A stretch of 64,000 bases of DNA from Chitinophagaceae bacterium (GCA_017307735.1 JAFKGR010000007.1:186001-250000); one strand, 5' to 3'; positions 7,936-16,907 are shown, counted from the stretch's first letter. Numbers and translations are program-made. Notes: a model not told the origin generated them from the letters alone.

Positions 7936-9114
7936 ATGAAAAGACGTGTTGTGGTGGGTTTATCCGGAGGTGTCGATTCGGGTGTTGCTGCTTATTTACT
8001 CAAAGAACAGGGGTATGAAGTGATTGGTATGTTTATGCGTAACTGGCATAATAATGATGTAACCTTATCTCATGAATGTCCGTGGATTGATGATTCCAAT
8101 GATGCACTGGCAGTAGCAGAAAAACTGGATATTCCTTACTATGTAATTGACTTGAGCAAGGAATACAAAGAAAGAATCGTCGATTACATGTTTGCAGAAT
8201 ATAAAAAAGGAAGGACTCCCAATCCGGATGTTTTATGCAATCGCGAAATCAAATTTGATGTATTTCTCAGAGAAGCAATTAAGTTAGATGCAGACTTTGT
8301 TGCTACCGGGCATTATTGCCGGAAGGAAGTCGATCAAAACGGGCGTCAACATTTATTAAAAGGGCGGGATCCTAATAAAGATCAGTCTTATTTTTTGTGT
8401 CAGTTGAATCAAAACCAATTGGCCAGAACTCTTTTCCCTATTGGCGATATGTTGAAATCTGAAGTTCGTTCTTTGGCACACAAAGCCGGTTTGCCGGTTG
8501 CCGATAAAAAAGATTCTCAGGGATTGTGTTTTATCGGCAAAGTTGATTTGCCCACCTTTCTTCAGCAACAATTGGAACCAGTGCCGGGAGATATCATTGA
8601 GATAAATCCTGCGCTGGAAAAGTTACAGCAATACCATCAGATTCCCGCTCTGGAAGAAAACGTTGAACAACTTTCAGCGCCTTTTATTTTTCAAAGAGAA
8701 GAAGGAACAAAAGTCGGTGAACACAGAGGTGCACATTTTTATACGGTGGGCCAGCGAAAGGGATTGCACATCGGAGGCAGGCCACACCCATCTTTTGTAT
8801 TGCAAATTGATACAAAAAATAATATTGTTTTTTCTGGCCAATTGGAAGACCATCCGGGCTTGAACAGAACTGCATTAAAAATTAATGCAGATGAAATTCA
8901 TTATGTGAATCCGGATTACGAAATGAGAGTGGGGGATTCTCAAAAGATGGAAGTGAGAATCCGGTACAGGCAACCTTTACAGAAAGCCACATTGTTCAGG
9001 AAAGAAGACGCACTTTATATTTTATTCGAAAAACTGCAGAGAGGAATTACACCCGGCCAATTTGCCGCATGGTACAAAGGAGACGAATTAATTGGATCAG
9101 GCGTAATTGCCTGA
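7936..9114 (+). CDS. mnmA: tRNA-specific 2-thiouridylase MnmA
   Basis: Adenylates and thiolates uridine 34 of the tRNAs for Lys, Glu and Gln, using sulfur relayed as a persulfide. The 392-residue protein shows the PP-loop SGGVDS (residues 10-15), the nucleophile Cys101 in NPDVLCNREIKF, the KDQSYFL tRNA-binding segment near 148-154, and the second catalytic Cys198 in GLCFIGK. The C-terminal beta domain holds VGQRKGLHIGG. It is somewhat longer than the E. coli enzyme, because of an insertion around residues 215-260 (EINPALEKLQQ...). The start must be the first ATG since the PP-loop follows at once. A -7 box ends 4 bases upstream. It is convergent with dsdA. Confidence 0.97.
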   Translation: MKRRVVVGLSGGVDSGVAAYLLKEQGYEVIGMFMRNWHNNDVTLSHECPWIDDSNDALAVAEKLDIPYYVIDLSKEYKERIVDYMFAEYKKGRTPNPDVLCNREIKFDVFLREAIKLDADFVATGHYCRKEVDQNGRQHLLKGRDPNKDQSYFLCQLNQNQLARTLFPIGDMLKSEVRSLAHKAGLPVADKKDSQGLCFIGKVDLPTFLQQQLEPVPGDIIEINPALEKLQQYHQIPALEENVEQLSAPFIFQREEGTKVGEHRGAHFYTVGQRKGLHIGGRPHPSFVLQIDTKNNIVFSGQLEDHPGLNRTALKINADEIHYVNPDYEMRVGDSQKMEVRIRYRQPLQKATLFRKEDALYILFEKLQRGITPGQFAAWYKGDELIGSGVIA

Positions 9115-9143
9115 AATTTTTTCTTTGTTAAACCTGTAAATTA

Positions 9144-10490
9144 TTATCCCACCATGCTTACCCCTTTCTGATAAAGGAATTTTCCTTTTTGATAAAAAGA
9201 ATTCATTTCTTCCTTCGGAACAAATACGCCGCCGGTAGCCCATGCAATGTGGGTGATATGTGAAGGATCGATATCATTATTTTGAATATAATCAGTGCTG
9301 GCTATTCTTTGCGGCCCAGCCAATCCGGCCGTTGCCGACGGCTCAATAAAAATGTGTTCGGTTTTTCCGAGCATATAAAGAAGGCGGAATAATTCATTGT
9401 CTTCGATGGTATAAATTCCACTTATCAACAATTTACTGATGGCAGTGGCAAAAGCTGATGGGCGCCCTACTGCAAGGCCGTCGGCCTCAGTCCGGTTGTC
9501 AATTCCAAAATCGTGGACGCTCACTTTCTCCATTTTGCCGGTTACCAATCCAATCAAAACACAGGGAGAGTGGGTAGGTTCTACAAAAAAACAATGGGCA
9601 TTGTCGCCAAAAACCTGCCTCAATCCAAACGCTACACCACCTGGCGAACCACCGACTCCGCAAGGTGAATAAACGAACAAAGGATGATCGTCGTCAACGA
9701 GAACTTTTTGTTCATCCAGTTGCTTTTTCAATCGCATAGCAGCCACGCTGTATCCAAGAAAAAGGAATTTTGAATTTTCATCATCCACAAAATATCCTTT
9801 GGGATCTGCAATGGTTTTTTGTCTTCCTTCTGTGATGGCTTCGCCGAAATCTCCGGAATATTCCAGCACCCTGGCACCTCTCGAACGCAACAGGTTTTTC
9901 TTCCATTGCCTGGCATCTGCCGACATATAAACAGAAACCTTGAAACCCAGTTTGGCGCTGATGATTCCGATACTTAATCCAAGGTTTCCGGTAGAACCTA
10001 CTCCAATTGAATACTGGTGAAAGAATTCTTTAAATTTATCGCCGGCAAGAATTTCATAATTGTCATTTTCACTGAGCAACCCGCTTTCCAATGCCAATTG
10101 TTCGGCATAATGCAAAACTTCAAAAATCCCACCGCGCGCCTTGATTGAACCAGCCACCGGCAATTCATTGTCACACTTCAGGTACAGGCTTCCCTCAATA
10201 GGTTCTTCGGTATTCGCATTTAATAACTTTTGTAATTCAGGAATTGCTTTCAAAGGAGACTCTATAACTCCATGTGTACTTCTGAGTTCGGGAAATGCCT
10301 TAGCCAGGTAAGGTGCAAATCGTTTCCACAATTCTTCTGCATCCTGCATGTCTTGCCGGTTGACAGGAAGAGAAGTGATTTCCTCCATTTTTTTTCTGTA
10401 CGGATTTATCCAGGTTACCGGTTTCAATTTCATTACCGGATCAAGTAACGGATAATCATGGATCCATTTATCCAAATCGGCGAAAGGCAT
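9144..10490 (-). CDS. dsdA: D-serine dehydratase
   Basis: PLP-dependent fold-type II enzyme converting D-serine to pyruvate and ammonia; used for D-serine detoxification or catabolism. The 448-residue protein has the family's N-terminal extension, the Schiff-base lysine in GSIKARGG (Lys117), the phosphate-binding Gly loop GSTGNLGLSIG (about 176-186), and the C-terminal EPTHSPCVLIGL, PSATAGLAGP segments. The length agrees with DsdA. No DsdC regulator or DsdX transporter is adjacent. Upstream there is a -7 box and a 7-base inverted repeat at the predicted transcription start. It is convergent with mnmA. Confidence 0.93.
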   Translation of the reverse strand: MPFADLDKWIHDYPLLDPVMKLKPVTWINPYRKKMEEITSLPVNRQDMQDAEELWKRFAPYLAKAFPELRSTHGVIESPLKAIPELQKLLNANTEEPIEGSLYLKCDNELPVAGSIKARGGIFEVLHYAEQLALESGLLSENDNYEILAGDKFKEFFHQYSIGVGSTGNLGLSIGIISAKLGFKVSVYMSADARQWKKNLLRSRGARVLEYSGDFGEAITEGRQKTIADPKGYFVDDENSKFLFLGYSVAAMRLKKQLDEQKVLVDDDHPLFVYSPCGVGGSPGGVAFGLRQVFGDNAHCFFVEPTHSPCVLIGLVTGKMEKVSVHDFGIDNRTEADGLAVGRPSAFATAISKLLISGIYTIEDNELFRLLYMLGKTEHIFIEPSATAGLAGPQRIASTDYIQNNDIDPSHITHIAWATGGVFVPKEEMNSFYQKGKFLYQKGVSMVG

Positions 10491-10524
10491 AGCATTACAT
10501 ATTTTTCAAAATGAAGGTCAACTG

Positions 10525-10543
10525 TGAATCATATTTTGATTCA
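10525..10543. promoter_or_regulatory. Palindrome at the dsdA transcription start
   Basis: TGAATCATATTTTGATTCA is a perfect 7-base inverted repeat with a 5-base spacer, adjacent to and downstream of the dsdA -7 box. Its position and symmetry suit a repressor operator; the protein is unknown. Confidence 0.4.
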
Positions 10544-10547
10544 TTTG

Positions 10548-10555
10548 CAAAATTA
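10548..10555 (-). promoter_or_regulatory. Promoter -7 box for dsdA
   Basis: Minus-strand TAATTTTG matches TAnnTTTG. Predicted start is near 10542, leaving a leader of about 50 bases before the dsdA ATG. Confidence 0.45.
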
Positions 10556-10734
10556 TCCTTATTTCTTGGTGGATTTTGCAAGTGAACTATAGCTTTAGTG
10601 AAGGATACCGGGGAATACATAAATACTGTTTCAATAATCAACCGGATAGTTATATGTGATATTGAGACGTGGCTATATAATTAAATAATAATAAAGTTTT
10701 ATTTAAACCCTTTTGAAAAGAGGAAAAAATGAAT

Positions 10735-10755
10735 AATGAAATTTCGAATTTCATT
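10735..10755 (-). terminator. Probable terminator of the 10805-11203 gene
   Basis: Perfect 9-base inverted repeat, AATGAAATT and AATTTCATT, with a 3-base loop. On the minus strand it is followed within four bases by six T. It lies about 50 bases after the stop of the leftward membrane-protein gene. The stem is A+T-rich. Confidence 0.45.
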
Positions 10756-10804
10756 CGGATTGTAACATATTTCTCATTTTCTTTTAGGATGGAAAATCTC
10801 CGGT

Positions 10805-11203
10805 TCATTCCTGTTGTTTTACCCGCCTTGGACTTGTAAAAAGCATCAGGCCAAACACGATGGCGAATATTACATAAACAATTGTGACAATCCAGAAGAA
10901 GCGCGGGAGATAACTTCCGCTGATCATAATACGGATGAGGCCAAGCCCCACGATCATGAAATGTGCAAGATTGGCAAGGATCACCGGCCGGTTGTAAATG
11001 CCTCCGATCAGGCCTGACCTGACCATCCAGTTTAATATTCCGAAGGAAAAGTAAAGTGCACCCAGAATCTGAAAAATGAAAATGACAGCAAGATCTGCAT
11101 CAGGGCTGAGCAATGCTGTGATTTTTTCCGGTGCAAAAGTCAGTATCAGACCGGAGAGAGCCAGAAGCAAAGCGCTCGATGTCATTATGAGTTTTGTGTT
11201 CAT
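10805..11203 (-). CDS. Small four-helix membrane protein, unknown function
   Basis: A 132-residue integral membrane protein with four predicted helices at about 5-25, 38-60, 72-92 and 102-124, and a short basic tail (SPRRVKQQE). I do not recognise a functional family; the layout resembles small DUF-type membrane proteins of Bacteroidota. The first helix could look like a signal peptide, but the remaining helices argue for a membrane protein. It is leftward, 120 bases downstream of the TonB-like gene, and has its own terminator-like hairpin. Coding potential is supported by length, hydrophobic periodicity and absence of overlap with other genes. Confidence 0.65.
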   Translation of the reverse strand: MNTKLIMTSSALLLALSGLILTFAPEKITALLSPDADLAVIFIFQILGALYFSFGILNWMVRSGLIGGIYNRPVILANLAHFMIVGLGLIRIMISGSYLPRFFWIVTIVYVIFAIVFGLMLFTSPRRVKQQE

Positions 11204-11323
11204 TGGTTTAATAATGATTAAAAAAATTATAACGGGAAATGTTCAGTTTTAAATCCCTTGTCCCGTGTAAGATTACAATAATTTCCGATAGAATAGCAGG
11301 ACTTCCGGAAATGAATGTCCCGA

Positions 11324-12202
11324 TTAATTCTTTAAGACAAAGTTGAAGAGAATCGTCCCGGTCTCATTATTCCCGGTAGAAGTAGGATTGAATTTTAATG
11401 ATTCGGCTTTTTCAATGGCTATGCTGCGAAGCCTTGAATTAGTTGTGGTAGTTCCTCTTGCAATGGAAGGGTTAATTACTTTTCCGGAAGGAGTTACCAC
11501 AATGTCCACATAGACTTTTGCATTCTCATTGAAGTTGTCGGTCATGTTCGGAAAATGAACTGCCTTTCTACCGCTTAACCCGCGTACCACACTGAATCCT
11601 GATCTTCCTGCTTGTGAGTTACCATACGAATCAGGATTTCCGTTAGGACTTCCCATATCGCCGTTTCCACCTTTATATCCCTGGTTGCGAAAACCATTAT
11701 CTGTTTCTGCACCGTTGCCCCCTGTTCCATCTCCACCTTTGTAAATGGTTTTAGGACGTGGAGGTGCAGGATTTGGATTTACGATTGGTGACGGGTTTAC
11801 AGATTTGGTACTTTTAACGGTACTGTTCCGGTTTATTTCGGGTGCTGTTTTGCTGGGATGTTCTGTTTTCACAACCGGAGCTGCATCCGGATCAGCATTG
11901 TCATCCGCCTGGATCTGACGTGATGGAACTTCATCCAATTTTTTGCCGCTTACAGCAGCAGAGATGCTTTGATCATCCGGTGCGGGATCACCGGGTACGA
12001 GAGGTTGGATATCACCCAGTCCTTCCATTTCATTTCCGAGGTTTACCTGAATGAGATCCATGGTATCCGGGACGGGAGGTCTCGTTGATTTCCATGTATA
12101 AAAAACTGCAATCAACAGAAACGCTGCACATACAACAAGAGTGTATAGAAAAGCTTTTCTGTTTTTTTCAACTTCAAATTGATGAGTTGCGTAAGCGTTC
12201 AA
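11324..12202 (-). CDS. TonB-like energy transducer protein
   Basis: 292 residues: a short cytoplasmic N-terminus, one membrane helix at about 17-37 (FLYTLVVCAAFLLIAVFYTW), a long low-complexity periplasmic linker rich in Pro, Asp, Asn and Gly (about 45-215), then a C-terminal TonB-like fold (about 220-292, VYVDIVVTPSGKVINPSIARGTT... ILFNFVLKN). TonB couples the ExbB/ExbD proton channel to outer-membrane receptors. No exbBD genes are adjacent. It starts 57 bases after the end of the aminotransferase gene on the same strand, so the two are probably co-transcribed. The class is clear; which receptor it serves is not. Confidence 0.8.
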   Translation of the reverse strand: MNAYATHQFEVEKNRKAFLYTLVVCAAFLLIAVFYTWKSTRPPVPDTMDLIQVNLGNEMEGLGDIQPLVPGDPAPDDQSISAAVSGKKLDEVPSRQIQADDNADPDAAPVVKTEHPSKTAPEINRNSTVKSTKSVNPSPIVNPNPAPPRPKTIYKGGDGTGGNGAETDNGFRNQGYKGGNGDMGSPNGNPDSYGNSQAGRSGFSVVRGLSGRKAVHFPNMTDNFNENAKVYVDIVVTPSGKVINPSIARGTTTTNSRLRSIAIEKAESLKFNPTSTGNNETGTILFNFVLKN

Positions 12203-12259
12203 TGGATTACGTTTTTGATAAAGTTAAATAAAGCAGTTTTCTCTTATAGCTCAAATTTG

Positions 12260-13465
12260 TTAAATCTGATTTTCATTCTCTTTAATTTCTTTTGCTGCCT
12301 TTTGAATTTTCTCACATGCGGTTTTAATTTCTGATGGAGTAATTGTCAATGGAGGTACAAGCCTCATGCACTGAGGTGCGAACAAGAACCAATCTGTAAA
12401 AACACCAAATTCAATTAATTTGTCAATAACTTTTTTGTTGTGTTCATAAGTCCCAAAGTCAAGCGCCAGCATCAAACCCTTGCTGCGAACAGCTTTTAGC
12501 CCCGGACAATTTTTCAAATTTTTTAAAAATATTTTTTCTTTTCTGTTGACCTTTCCTATCAGTTTTTTGTCGAGCAAAAATTCCATAGCCGCATTTCCTG
12601 CAGCACAGCACACCGGATGGCCTCCGAAGGTATTCATGTGCCCTAAAACAGGATTGGAGGTGAATGAATCCATGATTTTTTTGTCGGCAATAAATGCTCC
12701 GAGAGGCATCCCGCCGCCCAAAGCTTTTCCCAACAACAAAATATCGGGTATCACATCGTACTGTTCGAATGCAAACAAACTTCCATTGCGACCAAATCCA
12801 CATTGGATTTCATCCAAAACCAGCAAAGCCCCGGTATCAGTACATTTTTTGCGCAATGCTTTTATCCAGTCTTTTTGCGGAGCAATGACACCGGCTTCCG
12901 CCTGAATGGTTTCGGCTATGACGCAGGCTGTGTCTTCTTTAATGTCTTCAAGCGATTCAAACGAGTTGAAATCGAGATGCCGTATTCCCGGCAGCAAAGG
13001 CCTGAATGCATTTCTCCAATACTCATCTCCCAGAATACTCATGGATCCCTGTGTACTGCCGTGATAACTTTTATTGAATGCAGCAATGTGTGTTCTCCCC
13101 GTAAAACGCTTTGCTAATTTCATGGCTCCTTCTGTGGCTTCCGTCCCGGAAGAAGTGAAGAAGATGGAATTCAAAGTTGGAGGTAAATGGTCGGTAAGTA
13201 AGCTTGCATATTTGGTTTGAGGGCTTAAAACCAATTCTCCATTGACCATGACATGCAGATAATCGTCGACTTGTTTTTTAATGGCCCTGACAACTGTTTT
13301 ATTTGCATGACCTACATTACAGACGCTGATTCCGCCTATGAGGTCGATGTATTCTTTTCCCCCCGGTCCATAAAGTTTATTTCCTTTCGCTTTAATAATT
13401 TCAAATCCCAAAGGTTCGGTGGAAGTTTGTCCTATGTTTCTTAAAAATATTTCCCTGTTATTCAT
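12260..13465 (-). CDS. Class-III (ornithine/acetylornithine-like) aminotransferase
   Basis: PLP fold-type I aminotransferase of 401 residues. Visible: GGISVCNVGHANKTVV near 44-59, the phosphate-binding FTSSGTEATEGAMKLA near 103-118, the Asp of LLVLDEIQCGFGR near 214-226, and the Schiff-base Lys247 in LLLGKALGGGMPLGAF. Class III enzymes transfer terminal amino groups of ornithine, N-acetylornithine, lysine or GABA to 2-oxoglutarate. No arginine, lysine or GABA pathway genes are nearby, so I do not assign a substrate. It lies 9 bases after BatD on the same strand and ahead of the TonB-like gene, an operon of unrelated functions. Confidence 0.88.
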   Translation of the reverse strand: MNNREIFLRNIGQTSTEPLGFEIIKAKGNKLYGPGGKEYIDLIGGISVCNVGHANKTVVRAIKKQVDDYLHVMVNGELVLSPQTKYASLLTDHLPPTLNSIFFTSSGTEATEGAMKLAKRFTGRTHIAAFNKSYHGSTQGSMSILGDEYWRNAFRPLLPGIRHLDFNSFESLEDIKEDTACVIAETIQAEAGVIAPQKDWIKALRKKCTDTGALLVLDEIQCGFGRNGSLFAFEQYDVIPDILLLGKALGGGMPLGAFIADKKIMDSFTSNPVLGHMNTFGGHPVCCAAGNAAMEFLLDKKLIGKVNRKEKIFLKNLKNCPGLKAVRSKGLMLALDFGTYEHNKKVIDKLIEFGVFTDWFLFAPQCMRLVPPLTITPSEIKTACEKIQKAAKEIKENENQI

Positions 13466-13474
13466 TTCTTTCGC

Positions 13475-15361
13475 TCAACAAATCTGCTTATTCAGCAATG
13501 ATACTAATTCAGATGCATTGTCATACAATTCTCTCATCTGTCCCGGATGTGAATGTTTTGCATAAAGACCCATTTCAATTTCCTGCATGAGAGATTCAAG
13601 TAATTTGGAGGTACCTATGCTGACATTGCATTCATCCATTTTTTGCAAAATACTTTCTTTGGAAAGTTCGTAGGCTGGTATCTTTAATTTTCCGGAAAGA
13701 TATTCCTGAACCGATTTTTTTAGTTCCGTATAAAAACCTTCGGCATCTTCGGCAACAAGTCTGTCGTGAACACTTTCCAGTGGATTTCCGGGAATTTCAA
13801 ATTCTTTTTTATCCTGATTCTTCAAATCATCAAGCTGGATCTGTGTTTTCAATTCATCCTCTTTTTTATTTTTTTTGATGAGATAGAAAAACAACAGCGC
13901 TAAAACGCCACCAATCAGGATGGTTCCTGTTATCCACTCTGCCTGGGTGACTGTGATCAGCCCCGCAATCTTTGAAATGCCCTCGCTGGCGGTTTTTTGA
14001 AATCCTTTTCCTTGGGATACATGAAAATAGATAGGTTCCGTTTTGGCAGATTCATATTGTCCCTCGATAGGATCGAACCAACTGAAATGAATCGGCGGGA
14101 TACTGTAATTCCCTGCCTTCGAAACAGAAAAGGGAATGTTGAAAGTCTTGCTGCCACTAAACGGAATCTGTTGTTTGTCTATGGCATCTTTAATTCGTGC
14201 ATCGTAGGAATCTATATTCTGAGGCCAGCTAACGGAAGGCGTATTGATGAGATTCATATTTCCCGCTCCCGATACAACAATGGAAAGATTTCCGGCATCG
14301 TCCGTACTGAAGTTTTCTTTGGTGAGATTGGATTGGATGGAAAATTTTCCCACTGCACCTCTGAAATCCGATGGAATATTATCTGAAGGCAAAGGTTTTA
14401 CTTCCACTGTAACGGTATTGCTCGACAGATCAATTTGTTTTTGAATGACATCAGATGTGCCGAATGGATCTCCTCCCAGGCTTTGCATCATTTGCATCAT
14501 CAGATCATTTCCGCGATAAGTATTCCTTTCATATTTTACGAATGTAACGGTATTGGTTGTACGAAGTGGAGATAGCGTGAAAGATCCTGCCTGTAAGGGA
14601 TACAGTTGTACTTTCCTCAAAGTATAACAATTGAAATTTCTTCCGTTCAATTTTACTTCTGAGGCATCATTATTGTCCACATTCATGTCATTGACGGAAA
14701 ATCCGTTGAATGCAGGTGCATCTGTAACATTGGACTCCGATCTCAGGCGCGTATAAAGTTTGAAACTCACCACAATTGGCTCACCAACGAAACATTTGGT
14801 TTTGTTGGCTTCCATTCTGATAAAAAGATTTCTTTTAATTTTTTCTGCAGGATCTTCTCCGGGTTTTAAAATATAGTCATCTATGAGATGTGTGTGTGGG
14901 GTCAGATCTGCAGGAGGTGGCGGAGCAACAGGTGGGGCGGTTTGTGCCCCGGCAACGTTATTTTTATTTTCTACCCGGATGGTCACAGGATTTGATTTGA
15001 TTTGTCTGCCATCTGCAATGGCAAATCCCGGGGGAATTGTGAATGTGCCCGCTTTTTCCGGTTTTAAGATAAATGAAATTGCCGCATAATTGCTCACACT
15101 GCCGTTGATACTCGTCATTCCTCTTTCCTGATTCGGGCCGCTGATAACTTTGAAATTTTTAAATGAAGGCGGATCTATTTTGGCTACCGAATTGGCATTT
15201 TCAACCTTGAACTGAATTTGTACAAAATCATTCAATCCGATTATCTTTTCATTTGCATTGGCAGAAAATTTTGCCTGCGCAAATGCAACACCTGCTGATG
15301 ACAGAAGGATAATAAAACTCAAAAATGATTTCCGGAATGTGGCAAGTAAAAATAGAATCAT
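13475..15361 (-). CDS. batD: BatD family protein
   Basis: Exported membrane-anchored protein related to BatD of the Bacteroides aerotolerance operon, whose molecular role is still unclear. I start it at the ATG giving MILFLLATFRKSFLSFIILL, a signal peptide, not the ATG at 15406, because the -7 box at 15384-15391 would put the upstream ATG outside the transcript. The 628 residues comprise several Ig-like beta domains (about 25-470), a Pro-rich linker (APPVAPPPPADL), one membrane helix (about 480-500) and a cytoplasmic helical tail of some 120 residues. BatA, BatB, BatC and BatE are not adjacent, which is unusual. It overlaps nothing and is followed by the class-III aminotransferase. Confidence 0.85.
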   Translation of the reverse strand: MILFLLATFRKSFLSFIILLSSAGVAFAQAKFSANANEKIIGLNDFVQIQFKVENANSVAKIDPPSFKNFKVISGPNQERGMTSINGSVSNYAAISFILKPEKAGTFTIPPGFAIADGRQIKSNPVTIRVENKNNVAGAQTAPPVAPPPPADLTPHTHLIDDYILKPGEDPAEKIKRNLFIRMEANKTKCFVGEPIVVSFKLYTRLRSESNVTDAPAFNGFSVNDMNVDNNDASEVKLNGRNFNCYTLRKVQLYPLQAGSFTLSPLRTTNTVTFVKYERNTYRGNDLMMQMMQSLGGDPFGTSDVIQKQIDLSSNTVTVEVKPLPSDNIPSDFRGAVGKFSIQSNLTKENFSTDDAGNLSIVVSGAGNMNLINTPSVSWPQNIDSYDARIKDAIDKQQIPFSGSKTFNIPFSVSKAGNYSIPPIHFSWFDPIEGQYESAKTEPIYFHVSQGKGFQKTASEGISKIAGLITVTQAEWITGTILIGGVLALLFFYLIKKNKKEDELKTQIQLDDLKNQDKKEFEIPGNPLESVHDRLVAEDAEGFYTELKKSVQEYLSGKLKIPAYELSKESILQKMDECNVSIGTSKLLESLMQEIEMGLYAKHSHPGQMRELYDNASELVSLLNKQIC

Positions 15362-15383
15362 CTTCCGCTCATCTGTTGAAACA

Positions 15384-15391
15384 CAAATGTA
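15384..15391 (-). promoter_or_regulatory. Promoter -7 box for batD
   Basis: Minus-strand TACATTTG matches TAnnTTTG. It lies 23 bases before the ATG at 15361 and inside the reading frame of the longer alternative start, so it decides the start choice. Confidence 0.55.
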
Positions 15392-15456
15392 GCAACCGTA
15401 AGGCAAACGAAAGGTTAACTAATGAATGTAAAAGGCAGTTGTACCTGAAAAATTAG

Positions 15457-16158
15457 CTAAATATCTCCCAATTGAGGGCGAATTACCAGATCTTCCACAC
15501 ACGCCTGTAGTGAAAGCACAGACGCTGAATAAATAATTTCTGCTATGTCCTCCGCTTTCATAAACCTTTCTTCAGGCAACCCCGAACCTTTCCATGAATC
15601 TGTGTAAACAGCGCCCGGATAAACGGAAGTTACTTTGATATTGTAAGGTTTCATTTCTTCTCTCAGGTTTTTACTGAACCCGGCCAATGCAAATTTTGAA
15701 ATGCTATAAGATCCGCCATTCGGATAGGCTTTCAGAGAGGCAATGCTGCATATATTGAAAATATGTCCCCTTCCTGGTTTCATCATTTTCGGAAGCAATG
15801 CACGTGTCAGTCGATAAGCGCTGTAGAGATTATTTTCAATCATTGATTCCAACGTACCTTCTTCTTCATCGAAAACACTACCAGGCAAAAAAGTTCCTGC
15901 ATTATTGATAAGCACATCCACATTCTCACAATGGTGGTTGATGAGATCTGCAAATGAAAGGGCATCTTCTTTCTTGCTGAGATCGGCCGCCTGATAGAAA
16001 ACGTTGACTCCCTTTTTGCTGTTTTTGATTTCAGATGCGGCCTGCCTTATTGCTGATTGGTTACGGCTGCATATAAAAATGTTATCATTCATTGCTGCGA
16101 AACGCATGGCAAGCGCTTTTCCGATACCTTTGCTTGCACCCGAAATCACAATATTCAT
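15457..16158 (-). CDS. Short-chain dehydrogenase/reductase
   Basis: Classical SDR of 233 residues with an NAD(P)-binding motif SGASKGIG at residues 6-13, the NNAG motif (VLINNAGTF) near 82-90, the catalytic Ser in NICSIAS and the Tyr-x-x-x-Lys pair in YSISK near 150. It ends with a variable substrate region, so the substrate cannot be read. It is divergent from a HAD phosphatase, only 20 bases apart, and its -7 box lies inside the first codons annotated for that neighbour. Assignment to the SDR family is firm; the reaction is unknown. Confidence 0.9.
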   Translation of the reverse strand: MNIVISGASKGIGKALAMRFAAMNDNIFICSRNQSAIRQAASEIKNSKKGVNVFYQAADLSKKEDALSFADLINHHCENVDVLINNAGTFLPGSVFDEEEGTLESMIENNLYSAYRLTRALLPKMMKPGRGHIFNICSIASLKAYPNGGSYSISKFALAGFSKNLREEMKPYNIKVTSVYPGAVYTDSWKGSGLPEERFMKAEDIAEIIYSASVLSLQACVEDLVIRPQLGDI

Positions 16159-16178
16159 AAGAATTATTACGTTTTTTT

Positions 16179-16907
16179 ATGATGTTCAAAAGTAACAAAA
16201 CAGATGTTGAATTGAAGTATGAGCATTTATTTTTTGACCTTGATCATACCCTTTGGGATTTTGAGGCCAATGCCAAAGATTCAATGGAGGAGATTTACAG
16301 CGAATTTAATCTGCAATCGAAAGCCATTGATTCTTTTGAACATTTTTATCGCATTTATTCTGGTCACAATGCAATCCTGTGGAACCGTTATGAAAAAGGA
16401 TATATCAGCGCTGAAGAGCTGAAATGGAAAAGAATGTGGCGTACCCTTCTCGATTTTAAAATTGCAGATGAAAGATTGTCAAAGGACATGAGCGATTATT
16501 ATCTAAAAATTTTACCGACACGGAAAAAAGTATTTGATTATACATTCGAAATCCTGGAGTACCTGAGGGGGAAAGGGTATCAGTTGAATTTGCTTACAAA
16601 TGGGTTTGAAAAAACACAGCGTGGCAAACTAAGATCCAGCCAACTGACTGGTTTTTTTGAACACATCATTACGTCTGAAACATCCAACTCTATGAAACCC
16701 AAAAAAGAAATTTTCGATTTTGCCATGAAAGAAACCGGCGGATCCCCTGAAAATTCCATAATGATCGGAGACAGTCTTGAAGCTGATATTTCAGGAGCCG
16801 TAAATGCAGGTATGGATTGTGTGTTTGTGAACAGATCAGGAGAACAAGTGGATTGTAATTGCACATTTACTATTCATCATTTGAAAGAATTGGAGGAGAT
16901 TTTATAA
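16179..16907 (+). CDS. HAD-superfamily phosphatase, YjjG-like nucleotidase
   Basis: 242-residue HAD hydrolase. Motif I FFDLDHTLWDF (Asp20 nucleophile), motif II LTNGFE near 145-150, a lysine in KPKKEIFDFAM, and motif IV MIGDSLEADISGA near 194-206 fit the YjjG group, which dephosphorylates non-canonical pyrimidine nucleotides. The ATG at 16179 overlaps the SDR promoter; relatives usually begin directly at the KYEHLFFDLDHTLWD segment, which suits a TTG start at 16212, so the true start may be 33 bases later. The substrate is inferred from the family only. Confidence 0.85.
   Translation: MMFKSNKTDVELKYEHLFFDLDHTLWDFEANAKDSMEEIYSEFNLQSKAIDSFEHFYRIYSGHNAILWNRYEKGYISAEELKWKRMWRTLLDFKIADERLSKDMSDYYLKILPTRKKVFDYTFEILEYLRGKGYQLNLLTNGFEKTQRGKLRSSQLTGFFEHIITSETSNSMKPKKEIFDFAMKETGGSPENSIMIGDSLEADISGAVNAGMDCVFVNRSGEQVDCNCTFTIHHLKELEEIL
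16187..16194 (-). promoter_or_regulatory. Promoter -7 box for the SDR gene
   Basis: Minus-strand TACTTTTG matches TAnnTTTG, 28 bases before the SDR ATG. It overlaps the annotated beginning of the divergent HAD gene. Confidence 0.5.

Larger units (their letters stand above)
10491..10804. other. Intergenic region, dsdA promoter side to DUF-gene terminator
   Basis: About 314 bases without a convincing gene. The left part holds the dsdA promoter box and a palindrome; the right part holds a hairpin with a T-run for the leftward gene that ends at 10805. The middle (about 10560-10730) is A+T-rich with nothing I can name. Confidence 0.5.
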
